Program-made: the position numbers and the translations under genes
Assembly: GCF_051201625.1 (NCBI RefSeq)
Contig: NZ_CP179203.1
Span: forward strand, 434,001 to 498,000
Origin: Shimia sp051201625
GTDB taxonomy: Bacteria; Pseudomonadota; Alphaproteobacteria; Rhodobacterales; Rhodobacteraceae
Reading direction: 5' to 3'
DNA length: 64,000 bases
Notes under the pieces: model-generated
What the model was told of the DNA's origin: nothing
Databases searched by the model: none
What the model saw: only the letters and a program-made list of their open reading frames with translations
Shown: positions 44,328-54,283 of the stretch, in pieces
Position numbering within the stretch: position 1 is the first letter of the stretch
Layout of the letters: the number at the start of each line of letters is the position of its first letter

Positions 44328-45389
44328 TTAAGATCCCCAAGTTTTTTCTAGCACACGCAGCCAGTTTTCATGGCAAAGCTTAGTCATCAAGATATCGTTG
44401 AACCCGTGCTTTACCATAGCCTGTCTCAAATTTGTTAAATCCGCAGCTGTTGCGACTCCCTTGGGCACGATTGCTCCATCATAATCAGACCCGAAGCCTA
44501 CACGATCTTCGCCCAAATGGTTGATTAAATAATCTATGTGCCGCAGCATTTGTTCTAACGGTACGTCATCAACCATGCGGCCGTCGCCTCTAAGAAACGC
44601 TGCAGCAAAATTCAGCCCCACCATGCCGTCACTCTCTTTGATCGCTGCAAGTTGGTCATCTGTCAGGTTGCGTGAATGTGGGCAAATGCCGTGTGCGTTC
44701 GAATGGGTGGCGACCAAAGGTTTTGTGGAATGCCTCGCAACATCCCAAAAGCCCGCCGCATTCAAATGTGATACGTCAATCATAACACCGAGTTCGTCAC
44801 AGCGTTTAACAAGACGTATTCCGTGATCGGTCAGACCCGGGCCTATGTCGGGGTCGCTCGGAAACCGGAATGGAACGCCATGACCAAAAATTGTTGGCCG
44901 ACTCCATACTGGACCGATAGAGCGTAACCCTGCCCGATAAAGCACCTCCAAATTGTGAAGGTCTGGATCAATCGCCTCGGCGCCTTCAATATGGAAGATC
45001 GCTGCGATCTCGCCTTTTGATAGTGAAACGCGTATATCAGCAGCACTATGGCAGACTTTTAATGCACCTTTGCTTTCCAGGTCGAACAAAATAGCGGCTA
45101 TCGCCATGACTTTAGGAAGGGCCTCTTTCCAGCCAATTGCAGCTGGCAGCGGCAAATCGTAGGACGGTTTTGTCATTTCTTGCATTTTGACATCGTAGTT
45201 AAGCGGCGACGGGACGTAGACAGCAAAAAAACCGCCGCCAAATCCCCCTGCGGTAGCTTTGGCCTGATCAATTGCACCGTCGCGCCCGGTTAGAAACGTT
45301 TCCGATGTTGCCGTCCCACCTGCCTCGTAGAGGTGCAGCAGGACATCGTTATGCCCATCAAAAATTACTGGTGTGATTGCTGCAGTCAA
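44328..45389 (-). CDS. Membrane dipeptidase, peptidase family M19
   Basis: A zinc dipeptidase of 353 residues. The first metal motif is FDGHNDVLL near the N-terminus. Others are HIEGAEAIDPD (bridging Glu), VDVSHLN-like IDVSHLNAAG, and VATHSNAHGICPHSRNL. GFGSDYDGAIVP is the conserved C-terminal block. I prefer a TTG start at 45389 because AGAGGA lies six bases upstream; the frame extends to a GTG at 45410, which would place the ribosome site inside the gene. No signal peptide, so it is probably cytoplasmic and hydrolyses dipeptides imported by the adjacent ABC system. Only 51 bases separate it from the binding-protein gene. Confidence 0.9.
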   Translation of the reverse strand: MTAAITPVIFDGHNDVLLHLYEAGGTATSETFLTGRDGAIDQAKATAGGFGGGFFAVYVPSPLNYDVKMQEMTKPSYDLPLPAAIGWKEALPKVMAIAAILFDLESKGALKVCHSAADIRVSLSKGEIAAIFHIEGAEAIDPDLHNLEVLYRAGLRSIGPVWSRPTIFGHGVPFRFPSDPDIGPGLTDHGIRLVKRCDELGVMIDVSHLNAAGFWDVARHSTKPLVATHSNAHGICPHSRNLTDDQLAAIKESDGMVGLNFAAAFLRGDGRMVDDVPLEQMLRHIDYLINHLGEDRVGFGSDYDGAIVPKGVATAADLTNLRQAMVKHGFNDILMTKLCHENWLRVLEKTWGS

Positions 45390-45410
45390 AAAAGTTCCTC
45401 TACGTAACAC

Positions 45411-46092
45411 ACTAGAAACATTATCAAAGAAATCGTGAACTGCGAGTCAAAAATTAAAATGGGCCAGACAAGTTTCGTAACGCAATTTGACTTTAACGCC
45501 CAGAATTCCCGTATGCCCAATATGTTTCTCTAAAATGATTTGACTGTTTGAGCTTGATGATGAAACCGAAAGGCTGTCGCAGAGTAACTCCCGCAGGACC
45601 TCTAAATAGCCAGTGTTTCCGCTGGCAGGTATACTTTACGCTAGACAATTATTGTTGGCTCTTGGAAAACCACGCAAGTTTAAGCTGAAACTTTTTGGGG
45701 AAGAGCATGTCATCGTGACGCATATGCAAAACCTTATTCTAATTCTGGCGTGAAATGGAACGTTTCAGTTGGAAAATTTGTGCTAGCAATATCTTAACGT
45801 GGGGAGAGTAAGTTTGTATTTTAACTTGGATTTTAAGTTGGTGATTTGCTATTTTGAATTGTAAGAATTTGGGTTGGGAGATGACTTTTTCATTTCCCGT
45901 TTAAAGAAAACGAATAGCCTTTACTTGACATAATGAAACAACTTCTTCACTGGTTTCGCATCGTTTTCATTTAAATTTGTTTATAATCAAAAAATATAAG
46001 CCTACGAGGATTTAAAAAATTGCGGTCATGGTATACTTCTTTGTTCCAACCGCTTGGCGCTTTTCAATGTCAAATTGATACTCTAAGGTCAA
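45411..46092. other. AT-rich intergenic region
   Basis: About 680 bases between divergent genes (dipeptidase on minus, WecA-like on plus). No supportable gene. It should contain both promoters; no convincing operator palindrome was seen. Confidence 0.45.
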
Positions 46093-47244
46093 ATGATGGA
46101 TTTTGAGATATTGCAAGTTTTGTCGCACCTGGATGCAAACCACATGGCATTGGCCTTGACCTCATTGGGGATTTGTCTGGCGATTATTGCATCGCGCAAG
46201 CACATGCCTTTTTTAGCAGGTCGGTCTCAGGATCTTGGAGCCGTTCAGTCAACGCATGTTCGAAACACTCCGAGGGTTGGCGGCATCGCGATTTTTGCCG
46301 CGCTTCTCGTTAGTCTGACGGTTGCACCGGGTTCGGAAATAAACGTTTATGTTAATATTATAAGTGCAGCTGGCATTCTTTTTGCTGTTGGCTTGTTTGA
46401 AGACCTTGGGCTCAATGTGCCCCCAAAGTTCCGTTTATTGGCGGCAATCGTTGCGAGCTTTTGCGCGATCTTGATGCTTGGGACATGGATTCCGAGAACC
46501 GACATACCGGTAGTTGATGTGCTCCTAAAATATTGGTTTGTCGGCGGGCCTGTGACGCTTTTGATAACTGCGGGCATTGCCAACGGATTTAATCTCATAG
46601 ACGGGGTAAATGGTTTGGCAGCGTTTACGGCCATGTCGGCAGCCTTGGCGCTTTGTTTAATTGCCGGCTTGGCTGGCTACTCTTCGATGGTTCAATTCAC
46701 CACATTTTTACTGGCGATCATATTTGGGTTTTTCTTGATGAACTATCCATTTGGTTTAATATTTTTAGGCGATGCTGGCGCTTATACCATCGGTTTCGTA
46801 TTGAGTTGGTGTGGAATTGCTATCTTAATCTACGCTCCCGAAGTATCCCCATGGGCTTTGTTGCTTACTATGTTTTGGCCAATTTGCGATATGCTCATGG
46901 CGATTTTTAGACGGTTTCGTAGTAAATCGGAAGTGTCTCACCCGGATCGTATGCACATGCACCAGATGGTGATGAGAGCAATGGAAATTTGTCTGCTGGG
47001 GCAAAGTAACCGCAATATTTCAAATCCGCTTGCGACGCTTGTTTTGGCGCCCTTTATAATCATACCTCCGCTGACTGGTGTCTATTTTTGGAACCAAAGC
47101 ACCAGCGCCTTCTTATCTACGTTGGTATTCGGCACAATCTTCTGCACTATCTACGCAATTGCACCCAGCCTTATCCGCCGCCGCCGCCGCCGTAGCGTCG
47201 ATGCATCACTCACGCCAACGAGGAGCATGCCAGCGGCCGAGTAA
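46093..47244 (+). CDS. Undecaprenyl-phosphate glycosyl-phosphate transferase (WecA/MraY-like)
   Basis: A 383-residue polytopic membrane protein of glycosyltransferase family 4 type. It should move a sugar-1-phosphate from a UDP-sugar to undecaprenyl phosphate, initiating surface polysaccharide synthesis. VRNTPRVGGIAIFAALL, the Asp-rich LFEDLGLNVPPKFRLLAAI, GFNLIDGVNGLAAFT and FLGDAGAYTIGF are family motifs, and the HMHQ His-rich block (DRMHMHQMVMRAM) fits WecA/TagO rather than MraY. It ends with a run of six Arg. No other glycan genes are adjacent except the GT-like gene at 51187. Confidence 0.88.
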   Translation: MMDFEILQVLSHLDANHMALALTSLGICLAIIASRKHMPFLAGRSQDLGAVQSTHVRNTPRVGGIAIFAALLVSLTVAPGSEINVYVNIISAAGILFAVGLFEDLGLNVPPKFRLLAAIVASFCAILMLGTWIPRTDIPVVDVLLKYWFVGGPVTLLITAGIANGFNLIDGVNGLAAFTAMSAALALCLIAGLAGYSSMVQFTTFLLAIIFGFFLMNYPFGLIFLGDAGAYTIGFVLSWCGIAILIYAPEVSPWALLLTMFWPICDMLMAIFRRFRSKSEVSHPDRMHMHQMVMRAMEICLLGQSNRNISNPLATLVLAPFIIIPPLTGVYFWNQSTSAFLSTLVFGTIFCTIYAIAPSLIRRRRRRSVDASLTPTRSMPAAE

Positions 47245-47383
47245 TGATTTGCTGTGAGGTTCTCTCGTTGGGAAATTATTTATTTTTTGCTTGCGAATAA
47301 TCTCACGTTTGTGGGGACATTTAAATGTTATGCGGGCTCACAGCTTTACTGACAATTTCATTTAGTTGGAAAGCCCAAAGCTG

Positions 47384-48322
47384 TTAATTGCGCCGGAGCG
47401 CAGACGAAACTCGAAAAGCCCCAGGCGAGAATGCGCGGGTGCGGGTGCGCAGCACCGGAGTATTTTCCGATTTCCCGCCAAAGGCCTCACGAACTACAAT
47501 GTACAGCCCGCTGGCAATGATAATTGTTGCGCCAATCAGAGTTTGCTTATCGGGATATTCTCCAAACAGTAAGGACCCGAAAATAATCGCCCAAACGATT
47601 TGGGAATACTGCATGGGTGCAACGATTGCGGCCTCACCATAAGTGTAAGCTCCAACAAGACAGAAGGCGGCCAGAAAACCCAAGATCGCAATGGCGCCCA
47701 TAGCCGAAAAATCTACGAGGGGCATCGGTTTATAAACAAATCCCAGGCTTACACCCATGATGAGAAAGGTTGCTGCAAGAGGGAAAAGCAACATCACAAC
47801 ACGCCGTTCTTCGCGACCGATACGGCGCGCCACAATCGATTGAACTGAGGCACTGCAGACTGCCCCGCATGCAGCCAAATGTCCAAGTTCAAGTTCAGTG
47901 TCACCGCTGGGGCGCACCACGACGATAACGCCGGCTAAACCAATTAAAACTGCGGCGGCACGATGAAGGCCTACCTTCTCGCCAAGAATGGGAATGGCTA
48001 GCACGGTAATTACCAAAGGTACCGTAAAGAAAATCGAATAAACTTGTGCTAGTGGCAAGGTTGAAACGGCATAGAAACCACACATGCCACCCAGCGCCAT
48101 AACAAAGGAACGGAGTGCAACCCACCACGGATGAACTGGTCGAAGGTTGCCTTGCGTGGGATCGCGTACCAACATGATGGTGACGAGCGGAAACGACATC
48201 AGGCTCGTAAAAAACAGAATTTGAACGGGTGAGTACGACCCACCTAAATGACGAACGATCACATCGTGGGTGGAAAAACAGGCAAAGCCTGCAAATGCCA
48301 GTAAGACGGCCTTGAAGTTCAT
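47384..48322 (-). CDS. EamA/DMT-family transporter
   Basis: A 312-residue inner-membrane protein with about ten hydrophobic segments arranged as two EamA repeats (ACFSTHDVIVRHLGG in the first, AYTYGEAAIVAPMQYSQIVWA in the second). Family members export metabolites. The substrate is unknown. It stands alone on the minus strand, facing the WecA-like gene. Confidence 0.88.
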   Translation of the reverse strand: MNFKAVLLAFAGFACFSTHDVIVRHLGGSYSPVQILFFTSLMSFPLVTIMLVRDPTQGNLRPVHPWWVALRSFVMALGGMCGFYAVSTLPLAQVYSIFFTVPLVITVLAIPILGEKVGLHRAAAVLIGLAGVIVVVRPSGDTELELGHLAACGAVCSASVQSIVARRIGREERRVVMLLFPLAATFLIMGVSLGFVYKPMPLVDFSAMGAIAILGFLAAFCLVGAYTYGEAAIVAPMQYSQIVWAIIFGSLLFGEYPDKQTLIGATIIIASGLYIVVREAFGGKSENTPVLRTRTRAFSPGAFRVSSALRRN

Positions 48323-48441
48323 GAGTGTCGCCTAAGTTTCAATTATTTAAAGTGTCTCCTCTGAAATTAGGCTTAGCTCGAAATCAAGGGGAAAGCACTG
48401 CGTTAACACACCCTTCGGCCAGTTTGAGTTCTTTTTGATTT

Positions 48442-49545
48442 TTACAAACTCGCATCCAAAGCTAATAGGATGGCATCTCCCATCTCGGTGGTTGAGACGG
48501 GTATTCCGTCACCTGCCTGCATCAAGTCGGCTGTGCGTACGCCATCGGCCAGCACGTTTTCGATTGCTGTTTCTAAACGATTTGCTTCTGCCCCTTCATT
48601 GAATGAATAGCGCAGCGCCATAGCAAAGCTTAAAATGCAGGCCGTTGGGTTCGCTTTGCCTTGGCCAGAAATGTCAGGCGCAGAGCCGTGGACGGGTTCA
48701 TACATGGCCTTTGGTCTGCCATTAGTCATCGGCGCTCCAAGAGACGCCGAAGGCAGCATGCCAAGCGATCCCGTTAGCATAGCCGCACAGTCTGACAAAA
48801 TATCGCCGAATAGGTTGTCCGTGTAGATCACGTCAAATTGTTTGGGTGCGCGGACAAGTTGCATGGCGCCATTGTCGGCGTACATGTGGCTAAGTTCAAC
48901 CTCGGGGTAATCTGCAGATACTTCTGTCACCACGTCGCGCCAAAGGATACCAGACTCCATAACGTTGGCTTTTTCCATTGAGCATAATTTCTTGCTGCGT
49001 TTCATGGCTAACTCAAATGCCGCGCGAGCTCCACGCTCAATCTCACCTTCGGTGTAACGCTGTGTGTTGATGCCAACGCGTTCGTTGCCTTCTTCAAAAA
49101 TGCCTCGCGGTTCTCCGAAGTAAATGCCTGAAGTCAGCTCACGTACGATCATAATGTCGAGACCGGATACAATATCAGTTTTGAGTGAAGAAAAATCTGC
49201 CAAAGCGTCAAAGCACTGTGCAGGGCGAAGATTAGCGAACAAATCCATTTCTTTTCGCAACCTAAGTAGGCCGCGTTCTGGTTTTACCGAGAAATCCAGA
49301 TTATCGTAGGCTGGACCACCCACGGCCCCCAACAGAACAGCGTCAACTTCTTGAGCTTTCGCCATTGTATCGTCATGCAATGGAGTGCCGTGAATATCAT
49401 AGGCCGCACCCCCTACTAAATCCTCGCTGACGTCAAATTTGAGACCGCGATTATCGCCATACCAGTCAATGATGCGGCGCACCTGTGTCATGACCTCAGG
49501 ACCGATACCGTCTCCGGCAAGAATAAGAAGCGATGGGTTGCTCAT
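48442..49545 (-). CDS. leuB: 3-isopropylmalate dehydrogenase
   Basis: A 367-residue NAD-dependent oxidative decarboxylase of leucine synthesis. The family signatures LLILAGDGIGPEVMTQVRRI, LLGAVGGPAYDNL and NLFGDILSDCAAMLTGSLGMLPSAS are present, and YEPVHGSAPDISGQGKANP near the C-terminus forms the NAD site. It is separated from leuD and leuC by a membrane protein and a glycosyltransferase-like gene. Confidence 0.96.
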   Translation of the reverse strand: MSNPSLLILAGDGIGPEVMTQVRRIIDWYGDNRGLKFDVSEDLVGGAAYDIHGTPLHDDTMAKAQEVDAVLLGAVGGPAYDNLDFSVKPERGLLRLRKEMDLFANLRPAQCFDALADFSSLKTDIVSGLDIMIVRELTSGIYFGEPRGIFEEGNERVGINTQRYTEGEIERGARAAFELAMKRSKKLCSMEKANVMESGILWRDVVTEVSADYPEVELSHMYADNGAMQLVRAPKQFDVIYTDNLFGDILSDCAAMLTGSLGMLPSASLGAPMTNGRPKAMYEPVHGSAPDISGQGKANPTACILSFAMALRYSFNEGAEANRLETAIENVLADGVRTADLMQAGDGIPVSTTEMGDAILLALDASL

Positions 49546-49939
49546 GAGGTATCCAATCTTGAAGGGCTAAATCTGCGGTGCTTTATCGGGACTGAACGTA
49601 AAGATCAAGAAATGACACCGCGAAAATTCAACTTTTTATGTATCTTGTTTTGAGAAATAAGCTGCTTGAAAACAACTGCGAGCAAATAAGAAAAGGGAAT
49701 TATTAGAGGAAATTTTCGTGTCATTTTTCTCGTTTGGGACATGAGTGCAGTTGGTTGCCAGTAGTTTTGCTCAAAATCTTTGAAAAAAATTCCAACAACA
49801 CGCTTTGCCCGTCGAGATAAATCGAAACTGAAAAGTGACTACTAAACACGCCCGTCCTTTGCATTATACAAAGTATGCAACCACGAATATTACTTCGTGC
49901 TAAATTAGACCATATTTTTTCTTGCAAAGATCTTGTAAC
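49546..49939. other. Intergenic region upstream of leuB
   Basis: About 390 AT-rich bases upstream of leuB and downstream of the membrane-protein gene. It should contain the leuB promoter. A short frame (49721-49927, minus) has no family resemblance. No attenuator-like peptide with a leucine run was recognised. Confidence 0.45.
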
Positions 49940-50773
49940 TCAGACGGTTTGCATGGTTCGTGCAGCCGCATATGCGCGTTCGCGGTTTTCTCGGATCATT
50001 TCGGCTACGCGGGTCATAGCCATGCCTCGCATAATGAGGCTTAATGGAATGAAAGCCCAAGCGCTTATCGTCCAGATCAACGTCATTGGATCTTCTAAAT
50101 AAATCGGGTCGATTAGATCAGACACCATGCCTACGATTGCTGGTATCAAGAACGGTGATAGAAACCCTAGCGCAATGTTTAGGCGTCCGTCTCTATGCAG
50201 GCGCGGCAGAACATCGCCGCGGGTGGTGGGGTCAAACAGTGGCAGGTTAATCCAAACGTTAAAGCCGCCTTTGCGCGCAGGCCACCCAAGGATACGCACA
50301 TAAAAGTAAAAAATGGCCAGCGTTAACAGTGAAATCAAATAGGACAAACCAGATGACGTTCGCACTGCTTGTATCAAGTCGGGTGAGGCATCACTCGGTA
50401 ACATGAGGACCATCAGCCGGACAGGCGAGTAGGGGAAATCAATAAACTCGCCGACTACGATGCCCAGCGTTTGCAGGAATGATGTGAATGCATTGGGTGC
50501 GAATTGGCCTCTAGCAATGACGGACAGGCTGAACACAGCCAAAAAGATGGCCAGAAATCGCAATCGGTTGAATGGTGGGGCATCGCGGAATTCGATAATA
50601 GACGGGTACGCTGAGCCATACTCGATCAAAACGAGACAGGCAGCGAAGAATGCAAATAACAGGATAATTTCGATGGCATCGGAACTGATTAATGGCAACA
50701 TCAACGCAGGCGTTACGAACAGTAAAGCAACCAGAAAAGCTCGAGATGATGCTCCAATTATTCTGCTTAACAC
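49940..50773 (-). CDS. Conserved integral membrane protein
   Basis: A 277-residue membrane protein, probably with six or seven hydrophobic segments (FLVALLFVTPALMLPLI, IILLFAFFAACLVLI, FLAIFLAVFSLSVIA and others). The C-terminal tail is basic. Function unknown; the family looks conserved near leu genes in Rhodobacteraceae, which is an impression rather than a demonstrated fact. On the same strand as leuB and upstream of it. Confidence 0.75.
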   Translation of the reverse strand: MLSRIIGASSRAFLVALLFVTPALMLPLISSDAIEIILLFAFFAACLVLIEYGSAYPSIIEFRDAPPFNRLRFLAIFLAVFSLSVIARGQFAPNAFTSFLQTLGIVVGEFIDFPYSPVRLMVLMLPSDASPDLIQAVRTSSGLSYLISLLTLAIFYFYVRILGWPARKGGFNVWINLPLFDPTTRGDVLPRLHRDGRLNIALGFLSPFLIPAIVGMVSDLIDPIYLEDPMTLIWTISAWAFIPLSLIMRGMAMTRVAEMIRENRERAYAAARTMQTV

Positions 50774-51095
50774 AGCTCATTTCCCTTCAAACTGGGGAGC
50801 ACGATTTATTGCCACCAGTTTATTTTTTATACACCCAGCGGCTCTGAGAGCGCCGCATTCCTGCCTTATTTACGCCTTATTTGTGCCGACTTGTTTGGTG
50901 CTTTCAAGAATTTGTTGGGAGAAATCATCAGATTTCAGTCGCTAAGACTGTAATTGGTGCTGGAATGCATCAAACCAAGGTAACGAAAGCCTCAGGCGAC
51001 TAGCCTAACGTGAGGTACATCTTTTAATTATCAGAAGATTTAGATTCGCGCGTTGTAAGACCACTTAAAATATTAGCTGATTTTGGAAGGTGGAT
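50774..51095. other. Intergenic region between divergent genes
   Basis: About 320 bases between the membrane-protein gene (minus) and the small frame at 51096. No operator or terminator stands out. Confidence 0.4.
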
Positions 51096-51185
51096 ATGCC
51101 CCATTATGTTTATATCTGGACCGGCAAGCGTCCGCAAAAAAGTCTAAACGACCGACCTGCGGCAGGCGCTGAATTGAGATGCTGA
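51096..51185 (+). CDS. Candidate 29-residue leader or small protein
   Basis: An ATG at 51096, preceded by GGAAGGTGG, opens 29 codons (MPHYVYIWTGKRPQKSLNDR then nine more) and a stop at 51183-51185. The next gene's ATG follows after one base (51187), which suggests translational coupling. Only spacing and the ribosome site support it; no family is recognised. Confidence 0.3.
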   Translation: MPHYVYIWTGKRPQKSLNDRPAAGAELRC

Positions 51186-51186
51186 A

Positions 51187-52137
51187 ATGCTGTATCCAAA
51201 CTTTTGCAGAGTGCCAGCGATGAGCCAATTGGCCTCACAACTGCCGAGCCTGATGATGGTGACCTGTTCAATGACTGGCGACAAACCGCTTTTTGCGCAG
51301 TTAGCTGCTTCTATCGATGATCACATATCTAAACCTATCCGACATCTCGTGGTTGTTCCATCAGGAGACGTTGCCAGCTTTTCAGAATTCGCGAACCCTT
51401 GGCGCATGATCGTCGCACAGGATGAGTTCTTACCATGGCACTTAATACGTTTGCCTACCGCTCTTGGGCGCTTGGCGCCGGTATTTACCCGACTGCGCCG
51501 CCCGCTTTATTTGACATCCAGATTTCAGCCTGTGCGGGGTTGGATCGTCCAACAATTGCTCAAGCTTGAAATCGCCCGGCAGGCAACTGAGAGTGCAGTG
51601 ATGCATGTAGATAGTGATGTGATGTTTTACCGTGATTTGACTGCAGTCGATGTTTTCCCGTGTGGCCGGCCTGCGTATTTTTCGGTCCCCGGTAATTATC
51701 GCACAGATACTTCAATCGCTTGGACTCGAAATGCAGCCTTAGCATTGGGTATCGATGCACCCGACGCGTTTGGCACGATTTACGTCGAAAATTGTGTTCC
51801 ATGGAGTGCTGCGGTTGTTCGCCGTATGTTGGCGCATATTGAGGCAACCCATGGGCGGCGGTTTCAGGATGTACTCGTGGGCATGGACACTGTTTCTGAA
51901 TACCACATGTACGGTATGTATTTAGACTTGATTGAAGGTCACGGCGCGGTTGCGCATGTTCAGCAATCTTTTTGCAACTCGCTTTGGCCGGGGGATGACC
52001 CTGAAAAGTACTTGGACCTTCTTGCAGCACGTTCTAACTCACAGCACTTTGCTATTGCCGTCCAGTCGACTGAAGCAATTGCGCTGGATCAGCGCCGTAT
52101 CTTACTTGAGCAGGCACGGGTCAGGCTGGAGCAATAA
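51187..52137 (+). CDS. GT-A-like glycosyltransferase (DUF6492-like)
   Basis: A 316-residue protein. MMVTCSMTGDKPLFAQLAASI near residue 23 resembles the nucleotide-binding first strand of GT-A enzymes, and VMHVDSDVMFYRDL contains a DxD metal motif. The length and pattern fit DUF6492-type proteins, which are probable sugar transferases. An internal ATG at 51220 (MSQLASQL) is a possible start; I keep 51187 because of its coupling to the small frame upstream. Its role may be linked to surface glycans with the WecA-like enzyme. No signal peptide. Confidence 0.65.
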   Translation: MLYPNFCRVPAMSQLASQLPSLMMVTCSMTGDKPLFAQLAASIDDHISKPIRHLVVVPSGDVASFSEFANPWRMIVAQDEFLPWHLIRLPTALGRLAPVFTRLRRPLYLTSRFQPVRGWIVQQLLKLEIARQATESAVMHVDSDVMFYRDLTAVDVFPCGRPAYFSVPGNYRTDTSIAWTRNAALALGIDAPDAFGTIYVENCVPWSAAVVRRMLAHIEATHGRRFQDVLVGMDTVSEYHMYGMYLDLIEGHGAVAHVQQSFCNSLWPGDDPEKYLDLLAARSNSQHFAIAVQSTEAIALDQRRILLEQARVRLEQ

Positions 52138-52184
52138 ATAGAGCCGTGCCGAAAGCTCGCCTCTATCTTAGTTAGTGTCTGACT

Positions 52185-52790
52185 TCAGGCCCAAGGACGT
52201 GATGCATTCGCCTTTGCTTCGAATGTATCGATCGCGCCTTTTTTTTCCATGGTGAGACCGATGTCGTCCAAACCGTTGAGCAAACAATGCTTTTTAAATG
52301 TGTCGACCTCGAAGGTAATGACAATTCCCTCTGAAGTTTTTATTTCCTGAGACTCAAGATCGACAGTCATTCGCGCGTTCGCACCTTTTTCAGCATCAGC
52401 CATCAAAAGGTCGACTTGGTCCCGCGGCAGTTTGATGGGCAGGATCCCATTCTTAAAGCAATTATTGAAGAAGATGTCGGCAAATGATGTCGATACAATA
52501 CATTTTATACCAAAGTCTGCGATTGCCCATGGAGCGTGTTCGCGACTGGAACCACAGCCAAAATTATCGCCTGCTATTAACACTTCAGCATTGCGATACT
52601 GAGGCTTGTTTAAAACAAAATCCTTAATCTCAGTGCCGTCTCGGTTATAGCGCATCTCATCAAATAAGTTTTTTCCAAATCCGCTGCGTTGAATGGACTT
52701 TAGGAAAACCTTTGGAATGATCATGTCGGTGTCAATATTCACTAGCGGCATTGGCGCCGCTATACCCTGAAGCGTTGTAAACTTTTCCAT
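52185..52790 (-). CDS. leuD: 3-isopropylmalate dehydratase small subunit
   Basis: A 201-residue swivel-domain subunit of isopropylmalate isomerase. VNIDTDMIIPKVFLKSIQRSGFG at the start and LIAGDNFGCGSSREHAPWA, the flexible active-site loop, are diagnostic. It lies 86 bases after leuC on the same strand. It works with LeuC to isomerise 2- to 3-isopropylmalate, the LeuB substrate. Confidence 0.96.
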   Translation of the reverse strand: MEKFTTLQGIAAPMPLVNIDTDMIIPKVFLKSIQRSGFGKNLFDEMRYNRDGTEIKDFVLNKPQYRNAEVLIAGDNFGCGSSREHAPWAIADFGIKCIVSTSFADIFFNNCFKNGILPIKLPRDQVDLLMADAEKGANARMTVDLESQEIKTSEGIVITFEVDTFKKHCLLNGLDDIGLTMEKKGAIDTFEAKANASRPWA

Positions 52791-52876
52791 CGTAATGTCC
52801 TTTTCTCGGGCCGCTTTTTGTCTCTTTGGTCAGTATCTTCAAATACGACCTAAGTGAGTGTGAAGCCTCAGTTACC

Positions 52877-54283
52877 TTACATCAAGTCGCGCACATCCGT
52901 CAGCTTACCGGTTAAGGCAGCCGCCGCCGCCATTACCGGCGACACTAAGTGGGTACGACCTTTGTAACCCTGGCGACCCTCGAAGTTTCGGTTGGAAGTT
53001 GCGGCACAGCGCTCGCCTTCAGAAAGCTGGTCGGGGTTCATCGCAAGACACATAGAGCAGCCTGCGAGGCGCCATTCAAATCCAGCATCCTTGAAGATCT
53101 GTGCTAGACCCTCTTCTTCCGCCTGCGCACGTACCAGGCCAGATCCGGGAACAATCATTGCGCGCATTCCAGCCTTGATCTTCTTACCTTCCACCACTTT
53201 TGCCACGGCTCTAAAATCTTCGATACGCCCGTTTGTGCAAGAGCCGATGAAAACTGTATCGATCTCAATATCTGTAAGTTTTTGGCCAGGGGTCAGACCC
53301 ATGTAATCGAGAGAGCGACGCGCTGCATCGATCTTACCGCCTTCAAAATCGTCTGGATTCGGTACTACAGCGGTTATTGGGAGAACATCTTCGGGAGACG
53401 TACCCCAGGTCACAACAGGTTGGATGTCTTCGCCACGAAGTGTGACGACTTTGTCAAAGTGGGCATCTTCGTCCGTGAACAGCGTTTTCCAATAACTGAT
53501 GGCCTGCTCCCATGCTGCACCTTTTGGCGCGTGCGGACGACCATTACAGTATTCGTAAGTCTTCTCATCGGGCGCGATTAAGCCTGCGCGGGCACCGCCT
53601 TCAATCGCCATGTTACAAACAGTCATCCGACCTTCAACCGACAAGTCGCGGATCACCGCGCCGCAATACTCAATGACATAGCCTGTGCCACCTGCCGTAC
53701 CCGTGGCTCCAATCACAGCAAGCGTGACGTCTTTCGCGGTCACCCCAGTTTTAAGCTGACCAGTGATTTCGACTTTCATATTTTTCGATTTCTTTTGGAT
53801 CAGAGTTTGTGTCGCAAGAACGTGCTCGACTTCCGACGTGCCGATACCGTGTGCCAGCGCGCCAAAAGCGCCGTGGGTTGCCGTGTGCGAGTCACCGCAA
53901 ACGACGGTCATCCCAGGTAGCGTCCAGCCTTGTTCTGGCCCAACAATATGCACTATTCCTTGTCGTACGTCATTCATTGGGTAGTAATGAATTCCGAATT
54001 CCTTGGCATTGGTGTCCAGCGCGGCCACCTGTATGCGGCTATCTTTGGTCATTTGGGACACATCTTGACGGCCCTGGGTGGTCGGTACGTTGTGGTCCGG
54101 CACTGCAATGGTTTTTTCTGGAGCGTGCACGCTGCGCCCAGCCATACGAAGTCCCTCAAATGCTTGCGGACTGGTTACTTCATGAACGAGATGGCGATCG
54201 ATATACAGCAGGCAAGTGCCGTCATCGGCTTCATGCGCAATATGGGCATCCCAGATCTTATCGTAGAGTGTTTTGGGGGACAT
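52877..54283 (-). CDS. leuC: 3-isopropylmalate dehydratase large subunit
   Basis: A 468-residue [4Fe-4S] aconitase-family subunit. Diagnostic blocks: LLYIDRHLVHEVTSPQAF near the start, VCGDSHTATHGAFGALAHGI, and cluster cysteines in FIGSCTNGRIEDF and LAGCSMCLAMNPD. The start at 54283 heads a leuC-leuD transcript. A 520-base gap separates it from rsfS on the other strand. Confidence 0.97.
   Translation of the reverse strand: MSPKTLYDKIWDAHIAHEADDGTCLLYIDRHLVHEVTSPQAFEGLRMAGRSVHAPEKTIAVPDHNVPTTQGRQDVSQMTKDSRIQVAALDTNAKEFGIHYYPMNDVRQGIVHIVGPEQGWTLPGMTVVCGDSHTATHGAFGALAHGIGTSEVEHVLATQTLIQKKSKNMKVEITGQLKTGVTAKDVTLAVIGATGTAGGTGYVIEYCGAVIRDLSVEGRMTVCNMAIEGGARAGLIAPDEKTYEYCNGRPHAPKGAAWEQAISYWKTLFTDEDAHFDKVVTLRGEDIQPVVTWGTSPEDVLPITAVVPNPDDFEGGKIDAARRSLDYMGLTPGQKLTDIEIDTVFIGSCTNGRIEDFRAVAKVVEGKKIKAGMRAMIVPGSGLVRAQAEEEGLAQIFKDAGFEWRLAGCSMCLAMNPDQLSEGERCAATSNRNFEGRQGYKGRTHLVSPVMAAAAALTGKLTDVRDLM

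Noticed and set aside
47170..47200. CGC/CGT triplet tract as a regulatory repeat
   Set aside because: It encodes the Arg run at the C-terminus of the WecA-like protein and needs no other explanation.
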